Below are positions 1 through 12,276 of a stretch of DNA of 64,000 nt, in pieces. The first letter of the stretch is position 1. Each line of letters begins with the position of its first letter. The notes beneath the pieces were generated by a model. The model had not been told where the DNA came from. It did no database searches and saw only the letters and a list, made by a program, of their open reading frames with translations. A program made the translations under genes and the position numbers. Origin of the DNA: Dermatemys mawii (Eukaryota; Chordata; Testudines; Dermatemydidae). The stretch lies in NCBI GenBank assembly GCA_007922305.1, contig ML677343.1, positions 31,241,987 through 31,305,986 on the forward strand. The letters run 5' to 3'.

Positions 1-280
1 CTTGTGTGCAACCCCCTCCTTCACTGCTCTTTGTCCACTGTATACTTGCTGTCTCTGATTAATAATATGTGATGTGTTGCATCCAAAGAGCTTCTTTATT
101 ATACTATGACTCTATCCATAGTCACGAAATTACAGCTGGAATGGAAGTGTGTTTGTATCACAGTTGTCCTAGTCTGCTTTGGGTTAATTCTTCCATATGT
201 GGAACTTTTCTCGAGTAATGACTATTTGCCTGTTTATTTAGAATGTAGAATGCAAAATGGAGTGGTAATGTTGTTTAGAG

Positions 281-1156
281 CAGTCGTCTCCAACCTTTTT
301 TATGCCTAAAATCACTTTTTGAATTTAAGTGCAACCTAGGGTCTGTCCTGCTCCTTCCTCGAAGCCCCACCCTGCTCACTCCATTACCCCGTTCACTTGC
401 TCTCCCCCATCCATACTAACTTTCACCGGATGGGGCAGAGGGTTGGGGTTCGGGAGCGGGTGCGAGCTGTGAGCTGGGGCTGAGGGGTTCGGAGTGTAGG
501 AAGTGGCTCTGGGCTGAGCCTGGGGAAGGGGGTTGGGGTACAGGAGGGGATATGGGGTGCGGGGGGGGCATGGGGTGCTGGCTCTGGAAGGGGCTCAGGG
601 TTGGGACGGGGCTTGGGGTACAGGAGAGGGTTTGGGACGCAGGAGAGGGATGGGGTGCTGACTTTGGGAGGGGCCTGAGGGTTGGGGTGAGGGCTCCTGC
701 CAGGCGGCATTTACCTTGGGCAGCTCCCAGTTATTGACATAGTGGGGCTAAGGCAGGCTCCCTGCCTGCCCCGGCCACATGCTGCTCCCGGAAGGGGTCA
801 GTGCATCCCTTTGGCTCCTGAGGGAGGCACGTGGATCTGCACACTGCCCTTCTCTGCAGACACCGCCCCCGCAGCTGCCATTAGCCACAGTTCTCTGTTC
901 ACAGCCAATGGGAGCTGCCGGGGCAGTGCTTGCAAGAAGGAGCAGCACTTGGAGACCCCTGCCCTCCCTCCTTCCCCCTGGGGCTGCAGAGGCATGCTGG
1001 CCCCTTTCAGGAGCAGTGTGGGGCCGGGGTAGGGAGGGAGCCTGCCTTAGCAGCAACCCCACACACCACCTGGTTTTAGTGGGCGGAGATTGTGATCGAC
1101 TGGGAGAGACTCCAGGATTGACTAATTGATCATGATTGGCCAGCTGGTGACCACTG
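281..1156. mobile_element. Non-autonomous hAT-type element with GC-rich core
   Basis: The ends are imperfect terminal inverted repeats: cagtcgtctccaacc at the left and, on the reverse strand, cagtggtcaccagctgg at the right. The flanking 8-mers gtttagag and ctttaggg match at 6 of 8 positions, consistent with an aged 8-bp hAT target duplication. The core from about 430 to 690 is a G-rich array built from variants of ggggttggggtacaggag. Long frames across it on both strands arise from the low-complexity composition and are not genes. Confidence 0.7.
430..690. repeat. G-rich degenerate tandem array inside the hAT element
   Basis: Short units of the type ggttggggtacaggagaggg and ggctctgggctgagcctgg recur imperfectly. 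The strand is strongly G-rich and contains runs of three to eight G, so G-quadruplex formation is conceivable. Confidence 0.6.
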
Positions 1157-4100
1157 CTTTAGGGCATGATTCTGAGATGTGCTTAGCACTCTCAACCCTC
1201 ATTGTCTTCAGTGGGAGCTGGTGTTTACTCACTATTTCTCTGGCTCAGGCCCTGAATAAGCAAATATCCTAACAGTGCTTGAGTGGATTCTGGACAAGAA
1301 ACTTTTCCTTAACTATCAAAGATCTTGTAAATGACGGAACAATATTTTTTATCGCAGGGATTAGAAGACAGAAAGTGTCTATGAAAACATTTAATCCCTA
1401 TTGTCACGGTGAGAGGAAGAGCAGTCCAGTCACTGAATACAGATTGTTCAGTTGTGCAAGAATTAATGTACATCGCATCTGGAAAATGCATTGCTCCATG
1501 CAAGAAAAGTTATGATTTCATGAAAATCATAAATTGAATTAAAGAAAGTTGCATAGCCATTTCTCTCAGGCTTGGAAACCTACACATTTCCTTTTTGTTT
1601 GTTTTGTTTTGAAAGGGTTAAACAGTGAACAATGGAGATGCTTAAAGCTGATAGTTCCACTAGAGGTAAAATGTAAATAAGTTCATGCAGTTTTCAGATT
1701 TCTGTCATGCCAATCTTTTGCAAACCCACAAGCTCCTTCGGAAGGGAAGAAATTTTCGTTGTTGATTCATAAGTTAGTTTTTCTTGGCGGCACATATGGT
1801 GGCTTTTGCCATCCAGATGGAATTCTGAGACTGTGGAAAGGGTTTATGTAACAAGATGTCTCAGAAAGGATTTTAAATTATATATATTTTAAAGTGACAG
1901 ACCTACATTTTTCCATCGGCTTTGCTGCATGTTGTGATGTCAGACTAAATTGTGCTGCCTTTTCCAGCATAAACATAACTGTTTTTGTTAATTTATCTTT
2001 CAATATGTGGATATTGGAAACTGTATGGAGCACGGCTGTTGGCAACAGCTCCTCAGAATCAGAAATATTTATTTTCACAGAGAAAGCACTATCATTTCTG
2101 TTATAGGTGATTCCTCCTACTTAAACATCAGGCTTTAATTTCAAAGTGTGGATTACCCCACACAGCTGGAAATTCATTAGTTATTTAGTTTTCTTCCAAG
2201 GCAAAACAAAATTACATTTGAGGAATGCTGGGGATCTGTTTCTCCATAAAGATCAAATGCAGAAAATTTGCATTTATTCACCCAGATTATAAATAGATGC
2301 TATGATATTAGTACGTGCAGTTCAGTAAGTTAAATGTAATTACAGAACTTGGGGGATGGCCTTGAAGAATACAAGTTGTGGCAGAGAGAGTCATGGTTAC
2401 TCAACAACGTGACAATATTTCATTTTTGCTTGCTTGCTGTTTTAACAGAAAATCTATGGATGGCTAAGGCAAGTAATGGTTGAAGTCCTTTGCTATTCTT
2501 AATACTGTTAAAAACCATTTTAGAGCTGAAGACATTTTGAAGATTATTTTCAATCTGCCATGAAAATGTTTGTGTGCTATTCAGTAAAAGTGGCTTTGGT
2601 TTAATATTGTAATTACAATTTATAATTGTTTAGATATAGTATATTAGTGTATTTGGATGCAGGTTTCAGATAAAAATATAAATTTCACAAAAGGAAATGA
2701 AAGGTGAATCTTTTTCCATTTAGAGGCAATTTTCATTGTGTGCCATGAATTCTTGGAGCTGCAAGACACACATCAGAGACTGTTTGTGCAGGATGCTACA
2801 AATAGAAGGGTAGATTCACATGGTAGAAGGGAGAGAATTTTTGTGTTTTGTAGGGGATTGAGCTCTGTGGGCTCTAAGGCAAGTGAACAGCTATTTAATT
2901 TTATTTTAGTTCTTGTAACTGTTGTTCAGGGCACCTCAAGCTCCTTTTAATTTCTTTTTAAATCAAAATAAATGAGTACATTAAAAATATAACCTCTCTT
3001 ACTAATGAAACCTGCATTCACTGGAAATTTTTTTTGGAAACATTCCAACATACAGGAAGTAGTAGGTAGTTTGCCTTTGGTTTATGTTGGCTTTTTTTTA
3101 AAATGTGGATGCTGGCTTTTTTAATGCGCTAATGTGTGTCTGTGCAAGGGTCCAGTGGGTAATTGGCAACAGTGGCTTTGGTTTGTGGTGTTTTGTAGCA
3201 TAATATACTACGGACATAGCATTCTAGTCTAGAACTTAAACTCTGGACTAAGTGCACCTGGCATTTCATCATTTAACAGAGGGCACGGAGAGGATTCTCT
3301 CCTTGGGTTTCATTGCCTCCCCCAGCCTTCCCACTTTGCTTGTCTAGCTATGGGCCCACTTTAAGTCAAAGTATATAGTTTTAATTCAAAATACCATAAG
3401 CAGTTGTCTGGAGGGGGCAAGATTTCTGGCAATTAACTGTAAAGGATGAACAATCTGATGCCCTCATCATGGAATTTGTTATGCACGGGCAGGAGTTGCA
3501 TTTGTCTGGAGCCTCGTTGACTTAAATGGAACTCCATAGGGGTACAGCTTGTAGGTCCTCACATGGCAAATTGCAGACTTCCAAGAGTTTTAGATGGCAG
3601 AAGAATATGTTCTGATTGAAGCAGTGAAAAACATATGTGCTCATTTCATTTAATGCATGTATATTTATTTCCAGTAAAGTTGATTTTGAAAATTCTTTCT
3701 TGATTTGATGAAATGGTTTGGCTCTTATTATAGCTTCAGCATGGATTCTTGTGTGATCTTCCAAACTGTTGGAGCTCTGTTTACATAAAATTTTCATCAG
3801 TAAATTGTCTGAACTGTCTAACAATTTTTACAAATAGTTGTTAAAACCTAACAGACTATAGTTTAACATTTCATTTGGTTATCTTTAATGTTGGTAGAAT
3901 AAAGCACTCCCTGTCGATCCCCAAGAAGTGTTCTGACCAGACAGGCATTTAGTTTAAGGTCTGTTTTTGTTGTGGGAGCTGGGACAAGGGACGATGGTTT
4001 TGAGTTGGTTATGTTGAAACGGCTACATGATATTTTATCCATATTTATTAGAAACTAGCATTTTCATTGTAAAGAGATGGCAGTGAAGGATAGGATGCAA

Positions 4101-4478
4101 TGTCAACCCATCACATTGCTGAATTTAGGGACTTCTCATAGAGTAAAAAATAGATGGTATAAGGACAGTTAGAGTTATAGCTGCATTACTGGATTTGGGG
4201 GAACAATGGAATAGGCTAACAATTGCATGTTCAAAGCTTTATTCGAAATAGATTAATTTTTCTGTCTTTGTAGCTTTAGGGACATAGTTTCATTTCCCAT
4301 TCCAGCCATTTTGTAAAACAAATACAATGTTTAGGGTTCAAGTCCTTAAAGGCTAACATGCAAATCTGTGTAACCTCTACACATGCAGTAGACTCATTAC
4401 CATAGTGTCTGGATGCCAGCAAAATTATACAAAGCAATATACTCTCAGAAGGACCATAATCTCTTTCCTGCACTCAGT

Positions 4479-4588
4479 CCCCAGTTCAGCAAAGTACTTA
4501 ATCATATGCTTTGCTTTAAGTCAGTTGACTTCAGTGGGCTTAGGTGCTTAAAGTGAAGCACATGATTAAGTGCTTTGTTCAACTGGGG
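4479..4588. mobile_element. Palindromic MITE-like repeat
   Basis: The arms 4479-4505 (ccccagttcagcaaagtact...) and 4562-4588 (...agtgctttgttcaactgggg) are near-perfect inverted repeats around a centre containing gttgacttcagtggg. Related, more degraded sequences occur at 14557-14682 and 57710-57834. No coding capacity; probably a non-autonomous DNA transposon. Confidence 0.65.
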
Positions 4589-6247
4589 TCTTAGTGCTAT
4601 TTGTGTGTGTGTGGGAGCGGGGGTTCTTTTTCTTTTAATGTTGGTTGATTTCTCTTGCTTTTCTCAAGAGAAATGATTCCTGGGTCACTCTGCAATGTTT
4701 ATTGTGGGGAAGATTCTGCCAAGTAATGGACTTTGTGTTTTGCCATGAAGTGACATGGGGACAGGTTCAGTGTGTTCTCTAGTGGGATCATTTAGGGGTC
4801 TTGGCAGAGGAAGCATTGCTTTGCCAACTGAGAGTTTCCCTTTAAATCACATTTGTGATGCACAGTGGCAATGTAATTCTCCAAATATTGCCTTTTAGAG
4901 CTGGTAACCTCCAGTTAGAAAATGTAAAGCCACATGTCTGAAGAGAGCATTTAAAAGATCTGATTTCATATGCCAAGATTTTTTCATTTTGGTGTCAGCA
5001 ACAAAAGGGTTCATAAGCCTACCTGTAGCCGTGTGATGGCATAGGACTTCCACAGTTTTTGAGACTATGTTTTCAAATGGGTCCTACATACAATTTTTAT
5101 TGTAGTGCACACATCTTGCACCCTGCAATAGTCTTTGAATGGTAAGCATGCCTCTTTGATAGCTCTGGGTGTGATGATTTTAAAAAATAATCATGGAAAT
5201 AAAATGGAAAAATGGAATTTTTACTCAGTAGCTAAGTCGTTTCCCCCCTTTTAAAAAGGCCCATCTTTTCCCCTTGCTCTCTTAAATTATTGTAATACTC
5301 ACATTATATGTACCCACAGTGACTCTCTCGGTAGGGCATAACTTGGCTTCGCTGGCTTTCCGTGCCATGGGGTCCTGGATAATTGCCCTGCTTGCTACCC
5401 CAACACCAGCCCGGCTATTAGTTTAGTAGAAATGACTCCAAATTTGACACCTTCTATTAAAGAGAAAAAAGAGTTTTGTCAGACAAAATCCCAAATAATC
5501 ACTACACTTCACTGTTTCATGCATGCAATAATTCAAAGCCTAAAATGTTTGACTTAGTTTTCATCTAGTTCTAGTGAATTTTTTGTTTTTTAAAAATGAA
5601 AAAAAATACATCTTTTAAATTTCTAGTTTGACAATCTACTTTTCTCTCAGAAGTTTGAAAACCATGTTAGAATTGTAAAAAAAAAAAAAAAAGAGCACTT
5701 GCCATTTATTTATAGATTTAAATATATATTTATTTAAATTTATGAAAATGCACCTATCTAGTGATTATGGGGTATGCGTATTTATTATACGTAATAAAAC
5801 AAAATTAAACAAAAAAGAAATCCCATGGTAACGAGGATCAGTGGGCAGCAAATATGGAATTCTCTCAGATACCTGAATATAATAAAAATATGAACACTCT
5901 TACCTTTCATTCTCTAAACATTCCTATATTCATAGAGCAAAGGTGGCATTCTTAATTGTCAGTATTTATAAATAAGCAAGGCTTATCAAGAATCTTTCTA
6001 ATTTTATGTTTAGGAAATTAAGCCGTTAGTATTAAGTTTTGTGTTTAAGGGATGAAATATTGCATTTCTTCTTTTGATATTATAATTGTATTTTCCTCTT
6101 ACATTTGCTCTTAAATATGTTCCTTTCTTTATCATTTAATGCTTGCCATGGATTGCTCCCTCTACTGAATGAATTCTGACTTTTAAAGAAACAAGAGGGC
6201 TATTCTTGTGTATGTACTTAAACAAACAACTCTCCCCCCGTCCCCCC

Positions 6248-6830
6248 GAAAAACAACGAGGAGTCCATGTGGCACGTTGGAGACTAACAGATTTATTTGG
6301 GCATAAGCTTTCGTGAGCTAGAACCCACTTCATCAGATGCATGGAGTGGAAAATACAGGAGTGTGTATATTTATACATAGGACATGAAAAGATGGGAGTT
6401 GCCTTATCAGGTTGAGGATCCAGACTAACAAGACAATTCAATTAACAACAGAATACCAAGGGAGGAAAAATCACTTTTGTAGTGGTATTGAGGGTGGCCC
6501 ATTTCAAACAGTTGACAAGAGGTGTGAGTAACAGTAGGGGGAAATTAATATGGTAAAATTAGGTTTTGTAATGACTCATCCACTCCCAATCTTTATTCAG
6601 GCCTAATTTGATGGTGTCCAGTCTGCAAATTAATTCCAGTCCTGCAGTTTCACGTTGGAGTCTGTTTTTGAAGCTTTTGTTGTTGAAGTATTGCCACTTT
6701 TAAGTCTGTTATTGAATGACCAGGGAAGTTGAAGTGTTCTACTGGTTTTTGAATGTTGTAATTGCTGATGCCAGATTTGTGTCCATTTATTCTTTTGCAT
6801 TAAGAATTAAGAGGGGCATTGCTGGCACAT
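6248..6830 (-). mobile_element. Penelope-like element, 3' fragment (reverse)
   Basis: Read on the minus strand this is the 3' part of a Penelope-like retroelement. The + strand shows the typical tail signature gcataagctttcgtgagcta and acccacttcatcagatgcat. At 6600-6830 it shows the antisense of the GIY-YIG endonuclease region (for example tttgtgtccatttattcttt), closely paralleling 10430-10660. The coding frame is broken throughout. It is a different, older copy than the 10 kb element. Confidence 0.8.
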
Positions 6831-8239
6831 GACTATCCACTTTTCTCAATACACTGCACATCAGGTTTCTCTACAACTTGAAAGTACACGTTGCTTTTAC
6901 ATGGAGTCTGTGAACAGAATTTTTTTTCTGATGTTCATTGCGGAGATATTGTCAGGCCATCTATAAAATCTTTCAAAATATATTTTTTCTGACCTACACA
7001 AACATAGTAAAGAAGAAACCTTCTAGTTTTGGAAATATGTTGAATCCTGTTTCATTTGAGTCATATTTTAACTTCTCCATAAATGTATCCCAAATTAGAA
7101 TTCAAATTGAATCCCAAATTAGAATTCAAAAATAAACTTGTACTCCAATCCAGGGTTTCACCTCAAAGAGTTATTAAGACTCTTGTTTAATTTTAGATTT
7201 TTTATTTTGTTTTTATTTTTTATTTTATTTTGTTTTATAACTTAATGAAAAAAATTGAAGACTGGAGGCAAACCAAATGGCTCTCTCTGTGTGTATTTTC
7301 AAGAACCCAAAAGTGCTCTATGAATCCTTTGTGCAAATCCCATGCTGCTCCTACTGCTATTTGGGCCACAGAAATTACTCAAGCTCTTAGCTCAGTTTTT
7401 TATTAATTTGTATTTTGAGTCGCACATGTATTTTCTTTTTTAGAGAACTTTGTTTAGGAAGTGACGTTCCCAAAGAAAGCAAACATTGGACCCTTACTGT
7501 TTAAAAACAAGCACAACCTTTGTTTCGAAAATTACCATTGACCATTCACAGCCCTAAAAGAAATGATCTTCTGAAATTCCATCCATCTGTCATTAGGTAG
7601 GCTATATTCTTTACTCCCACTATTGCCTGTATAAGGGCATCTAGCTCCCAAAATACTGTTGTTGCCTCTTTTCCCAAACTGGTGAATTGTGACCATGTTT
7701 TTTTGTGCTTTTCATCAAAATAGTTACATCGTTCCTGCATTTATTCAAAGATGGATTCTGTTGAAATCTGTACTCAGTAGACACCAGAATGTTTATTATA
7801 TTGTCTGAGTATTCTCCATTCTGCCTTTGTCTGTAGCCATTCTGATAGAAGCAATTCCCTTATTTATTGAGTGATCTCAATGCTTTTCTAGTGTGGACCT
7901 CCCCAAGTTAGGAATCTTATTCGCAATATCTTATTTTATTCCTTCTCTGCCATTCTCTTTTGAGGGTTGGCATCATCAGAGTTGCAGTTTGTATCCACTT
8001 GAGGCCCTTAACTAAATGCTGCTCCAGAATGTAGTCAGTTACTACTCGAGAGCAGAAGAGACGATAGTACTGTAGTTTTCTCATGTTATTAATGCTCAAA
8101 TTGCCATTATAGGTACTTGAGTCCCAGGTACATCACATCTAATTTTGTTATACTGAATCTTTTTGTTAGGATGAATTTATCCACTTCTAAAGGATTCCAC
8201 TGTACTTCTATTTACCATTTGGCTGAAAGGTAAAAACTG

Positions 8240-8600
8240 TTCTTCTTTGATTCCAGTTAGGTGTGTGTGCACCATGTGCACGGAAAGTTTTCCCCCAACA
8301 GCACGTGTCGGGTTGGCTCTGGAGAGCCCTGGAGTCGTGCCTCCATGGAGGTGAACAGGGGTCCCTGCCGACTTGCCGCCTCTTCAGTTCCTACTTACCA
8401 CCAGTAATGGTCATTGGAACTGTGGTCGCTTGCTTCACAAGTGCGTCTCCTAGTCTTTCTTATTCATAGTTGTTAGTCAGTTTGTACTTTTAGTTAGTAG
8501 TAGTTAGTTGTTAGAATTACTTTTAGTTGGGTTGGGGTGTGCCTCCTCACCCCAAACCCTTTCTTTCCCCCTTGGGTTTCGGGGCATGCCTAGGTCCCCT
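8240..8600 (+). repeat. Terminal-repeat-like 5' end of the DIRS remnant
   Basis: Sequence gtgcaccatgtgcacggaaa onward, with the downstream thymine/guanine-rich stretch gttagtcagtttg and tagttagtagtagtt, resembles the terminal repeat region of reptile DIRS elements and directly precedes the RNase H remnant. The assignment rests on position and general resemblance; the exact edges are not visible. Confidence 0.4.
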
Positions 8601-8624
8601 TCAACATACCCCAGCCCTCTCTGT

Positions 8625-9845
8625 CTCTGGTAATGGACGCATCAGCGCTGGGATGGGGTGCGCCCCTGGGAGACATTCAGATGCAGGACCTCTGGTCTCA
8701 GGATAAGCTCTCACTCAATATCAACATCAAGGAGTTGAGAGTGGTAAGACTAGCATGCCAAACCTTCCAAGCCCATTTGCAAGGACAGTGCATGGCAGTT
8801 ATGACAGACAACACAACTGCAATGTTTTACATAAGCAAGCAGGATGGAGCCTGTTCCTCTCCCCTATGTCAGGAAGCCCTCAAGCTGTAGAAGTTCTGCA
8901 TAGTCCACTCCATTCGCCTGGAAGCATTCTACATCCCAGGTTCCCAGAATGGGTAGATGCACTGCCTCTGCAGATCCTTCCACAACCACGGGTAGTCCAT
9001 CTGTCCAGATGTAATTCACAGCATTTTCCAGAGGTGGGGAGTTCCCCAGGTCAGTCTGTTTGCCACACGAGACAACAGAAAGGGCATGCAATTCTGCTCC
9101 TTCCAGAATCACAGCCTGTGCTCTCTTGTGGATGCATTTCCTCTCCCCTGGATGGAACATCTGCTGTACGCATTCCCACTCGTACACAAGGTCCTACTCA
9201 ACATCAGCAGTGGCAGGGCGGTAGTCATAATGGTGGCGCTGGCATGGCCTCACCAACACTGACACACCACACTCCTGGGGCTGTCAGTGGACACCCCAAT
9301 CACACTGACCCAGGTCCCAGACCTAATCACCCAAGACCATGGTTGCCTTCATCTGTCTTCACCTCTGGTTCCTTCATCTCACAACCTGGAAGCTTCATGG
9401 CTAAACCCCATGGAACTCATGTGCTCCGAGCCTGTTAGGGAGGTCTTCCTTGGTAGCAGGAGTCCTCCACCAGGGCCACCTACCTGGCCAAATAGAAAAG
9501 ATTTGCAATCTGGTGCGCTCAGGGCTGCACACCTCCAATGCAGGTGCCCATACCACTCATCCTGGACTACCTACTGTACTTGAAACAGCAAGGTCTGGTT
9601 GCATCATCCATCAAGGTGCATTTGGCAGCCATTTCTGCCTTCCATCCGGGAGCAGCTGGGCATTCCATCTTTGCCAGCCCTATGGTTGGGCGTTTCCTGA
9701 AAGATCTGGAAAGGCTGTACCCACCAGTCAGAAAACTGGTCCAGCATGGGGCCTCAACCCAGACTAATGGGACCCCCATTTGAACCCCTGGTGACTCGCT
9801 TTTATACCTATCAGAGAAAGTGGCCTTTCTAGTCACCTATATGAC
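8625..9845 (+). pseudogene. DIRS-type retrotransposon remnant: RNase H plus tyrosine recombinase N-terminus
   Basis: DIRS elements are retrotransposons that integrate by a tyrosine recombinase instead of a DDE integrase. From 8633 one frame reads MDASALGWGAPLGD and then VMTDNTTAMFYISKQ, the RNase H domain. Stop codons and frame changes follow. From 9538 the frame reads LILDYLLYLKQQGLVASSIK and IFASPMVGRFLKDLERLYP, the N-terminal core-binding part of the tyrosine recombinase, trailing off at about 9845 before the catalytic domain. Gag and reverse transcriptase are absent, so the copy is internally deleted as well as truncated. A second RNase H fragment is at 24.9 kb. Confidence 0.8.
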
Positions 9846-10076
9846 TTTCTGTCCATACCGTCTTTAGGGTTTCCATCACCATATTATATAGATAGGAATC
9901 ACATAATTTAACTGCACACATGTGCATGCATGGTTCTGAAAATCAGAGCCCAAAATCTGTTCTCTCTCCCTAGTTTAAAATTTGCTTCTTGCCTCCTCAC
10001 CCCTGTTTAGCTTATGAGTGCAGTAGTTTACAAAATTCTGTCATCTGTGAGCTATTTCACTCTAAATAGGAGTCTT

Positions 10077-10088
10077 CATCTTTTTCCA
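10077..10088. repeat. Left target site duplication of the Penelope-like element
   Basis: catctttttcca, identical to 12614-12625 on the other side of the element. Confidence 0.88.
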
Positions 10089-10680
10089 TAAATAAGACGA
10101 GGAAGACTTTGTAGCACCTTAGAGACTAACCAGTTTATTTCAGCATAAGCTTTCGTGGGCTATAGCCCACTTCGTCAGATGCATAGAATGGAACAGAAGT
10201 AAGGTGCATTTATACACACAGAAAGCATACCAATTCTAAGAGACTGTTTAATTTGGATGGACCATTATCAGCAGGAGAAAAAAGTACCTTTTGAAATGGA
10301 TATCTGTGTCTGACAGGAGAGATACAACTATTGAAGGTAAATTAACTAGGGAAATGCAATCAATTAGTGTAATGAGCGAACCATTCGCAAGTTCTATTTA
10401 GTCCTTTGTTAATTGTGTCCAATTTGAAAATTAATTCCAGTTCCTCAGTTTCTCGTTGGAGTCTGTTTTGGAAGTTTTTCTGTTTCAGAACTGACACCAT
10501 CAAGTCTTTAATGGAATGGCCAGGAAGACTGAAGTGTTCTGTTACTGGTTTTTGAACGTTATGATTCCTGATGTCAGATTTGTGTCCATTTATTCTTTTG
10601 CGTAGAGACTGGCCGGTTTGGCCAATGTATATAGCAGAGGGGCATTGCTGGCACATGATGGTACATATATACAAACACAT
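10089..10680 (-). pseudogene. Inverted arm: reversed endonuclease end of the Penelope-like element
   Basis: On the minus strand, open from 10704 to 10360. It encodes the GIY-YIG core (YIGQTGQSLRKRINGHKSD) and the C-terminal helix region ending CEWFAHYTN, then the 3' untranslated tail. It differs from the forward copy at 11965-12276 at only a few residues (for example Ile/Met before YIG, Arg/His before KRINGH, Val/Ile later), so the two arms are nearly identical. No start or reverse transcriptase is attached, so it is not expected to encode an active protein by itself. Confidence 0.85.
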
Positions 10681-10683
10681 GCC

Positions 10684-11965
10684 TAGAACCCCAACCAGGG
10701 ACATTCTCTTTACTATCCAAGATCCACAAACCTGGAAATCCTGGACGCCCCATCATCTCATGCATTGGCACCCTAACAGCAGGATTATCTGGCTATGTGG
10801 ACTCTCTCCTCAGGCCCTACGCTACCAGCACTCCCAGCTATATTCAAGACACCACTGATTTCCTGAGGAAATTACAATCCATCTGTAATCTTCCAGAAAA
10901 CACCATCCTGGCCACTATGGATGTAGACGCCCTCTACACCAACAATCCACACAAAGATGGACTACAAGCTATTGAGAACAGTATCCCCGACACTGTCATG
11001 GCAAACCTGGTGGTTGAACTTGGTGATTTTGTCCTCACCCACAACTATTTCACATTTGGAGACAATATATACCTTCAAGTCAGCGGAACTGCTAAGGTAC
11101 CCGCATGGCCCCACAGTATGCTAACATTTTTATGGCAGACTTAGAACAACGCTTCCGTAACTCTCGTTCCCTAATGTCCCTACTCTACTTGCGGTATAGT
11201 GATGACATCTTCATCATCTGGACCCGTGGAAAAGAAGCCCTTGAGGAATTCCACCATGATTTCAACAATTTCCGTCCCACCATCATCCTCAGCCTGGACC
11301 AATCCATACAAGCGGTCCATTTCCTAGACACAACTGTGCTAATAAATGATGGGCACATACACACCACCCTAAACCGGAAACCTACTGACTGCTACACTTA
11401 CCTACATGCCTCCAGCTTCCATCCAGGATACACCACTCGATCCATTGTCTACAGCCAAGCTCTAAGATACAACCGCATTTGCTCCAATCCCTCAGACAGA
11501 GACAAACACCTACAAGATCTTTACCAAGTATTGTTAAAACTACAATACCCACCTGAGGAAGTGAAAAAACAGGTTGACAGAGCCAGAAGAGTACCCAGAA
11601 GCCACGTACTACAGGACAGGCCCAACAAAGACAAAAACAGAACTCCAGTAGCCATCACCTTCAGCCCCCAACTTAAGCCTCTCCAACGCAACATCAAAGA
11701 CCTACAACCTATCCTGAAAGATGATCCCTCACTCTCACAGATCTTGGGAGACAGACCAGTCCTCGCTTACAAACAGCCCCCCAACCTGAAACAAATACTC
11801 ACCAGCAATTGCACACAACACAACAAACATACTAACCCAGGTACCTATCCTCGTAACAAAGCCCGATACCAACTCTGTCCTCATATCCGTTCAGCTGACA
11901 CCATCATAGGACCTAATCACATCAGCCACACCATCAGAGGCTCATTCACTGCACATCGACCAATG
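10684..11965 (+). pseudogene. Penelope-like reverse transcriptase, 5'-truncated and frameshifted
   Basis: The first part reads SKIHKPGNPGRPIISCIG and MDVDALYTN, the early reverse-transcriptase motifs. Near 11095 the frame changes and continues from 11105 as MAPQYANIFMADLEQRF and LRYSDDIFIIW, where YSDD is the catalytic box, followed by thumb-type sequence. A second single-base frame break near 11950 separates it from the endonuclease. The N-terminal part is missing because the frame begins at the junction with the inverted arm. Polymerase motifs are otherwise well preserved, implying a fairly young copy. Role in an intact element: target-primed reverse transcription. Confidence 0.88.
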
Positions 11966-12276
11966 TGATATATGCCATCATGTGCCAGCAATGCCCCTCT
12001 GCTATGTACATTGGCCAAACCGGCCAGTCTCTACACAAAAGAATAAATGGACACAAATCTGACATCAGGAATCATAACGTTCAAAAACCAGTAACAGAAC
12101 ACTTCAGTCTTCCTGGCCATTCCATTAAAGACTTGATGGTGTCAATTCTGAAACAGAAAAACTTCCAGAACAGACTCCAACGAGAAACTGAGGAACTGGA
12201 ATTAATTTTCAAATTGGACACAATTAACAAAGGACTAAATAGAACTTGCGAATGGTTCGCTCATTACACTAATTGA
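11965..12276 (+). pseudogene. Penelope-like GIY-YIG endonuclease domain
   Basis: Reads IYAIMCQQCPSAMYIGQTG and HKRINGHKSDIRNHNV, then LQRETEELELIF and a clean stop after HYTN. The CxxC pair (MCQQC) followed by YIG is the pattern of Penelope endonucleases, which nick DNA for insertion. This domain is intact, but it is cut off from the reverse transcriptase by the frameshift near 11950, so no full-length protein is made. Confidence 0.88.

Noticed and set aside
423..1129. Overlapping 60-116 residue open frames on both strands
   Set aside because: They lie in the GC-rich, low-complexity core of a hAT MITE; composition removes stops on every frame and no domain is visible.
5310..5420. GC-richer patch (gcttcgctggctttccgtgc) considered as an exon or tRNA-like SINE
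   Set aside because: No frame with BANP similarity, no A/B box order or cloverleaf could be made.
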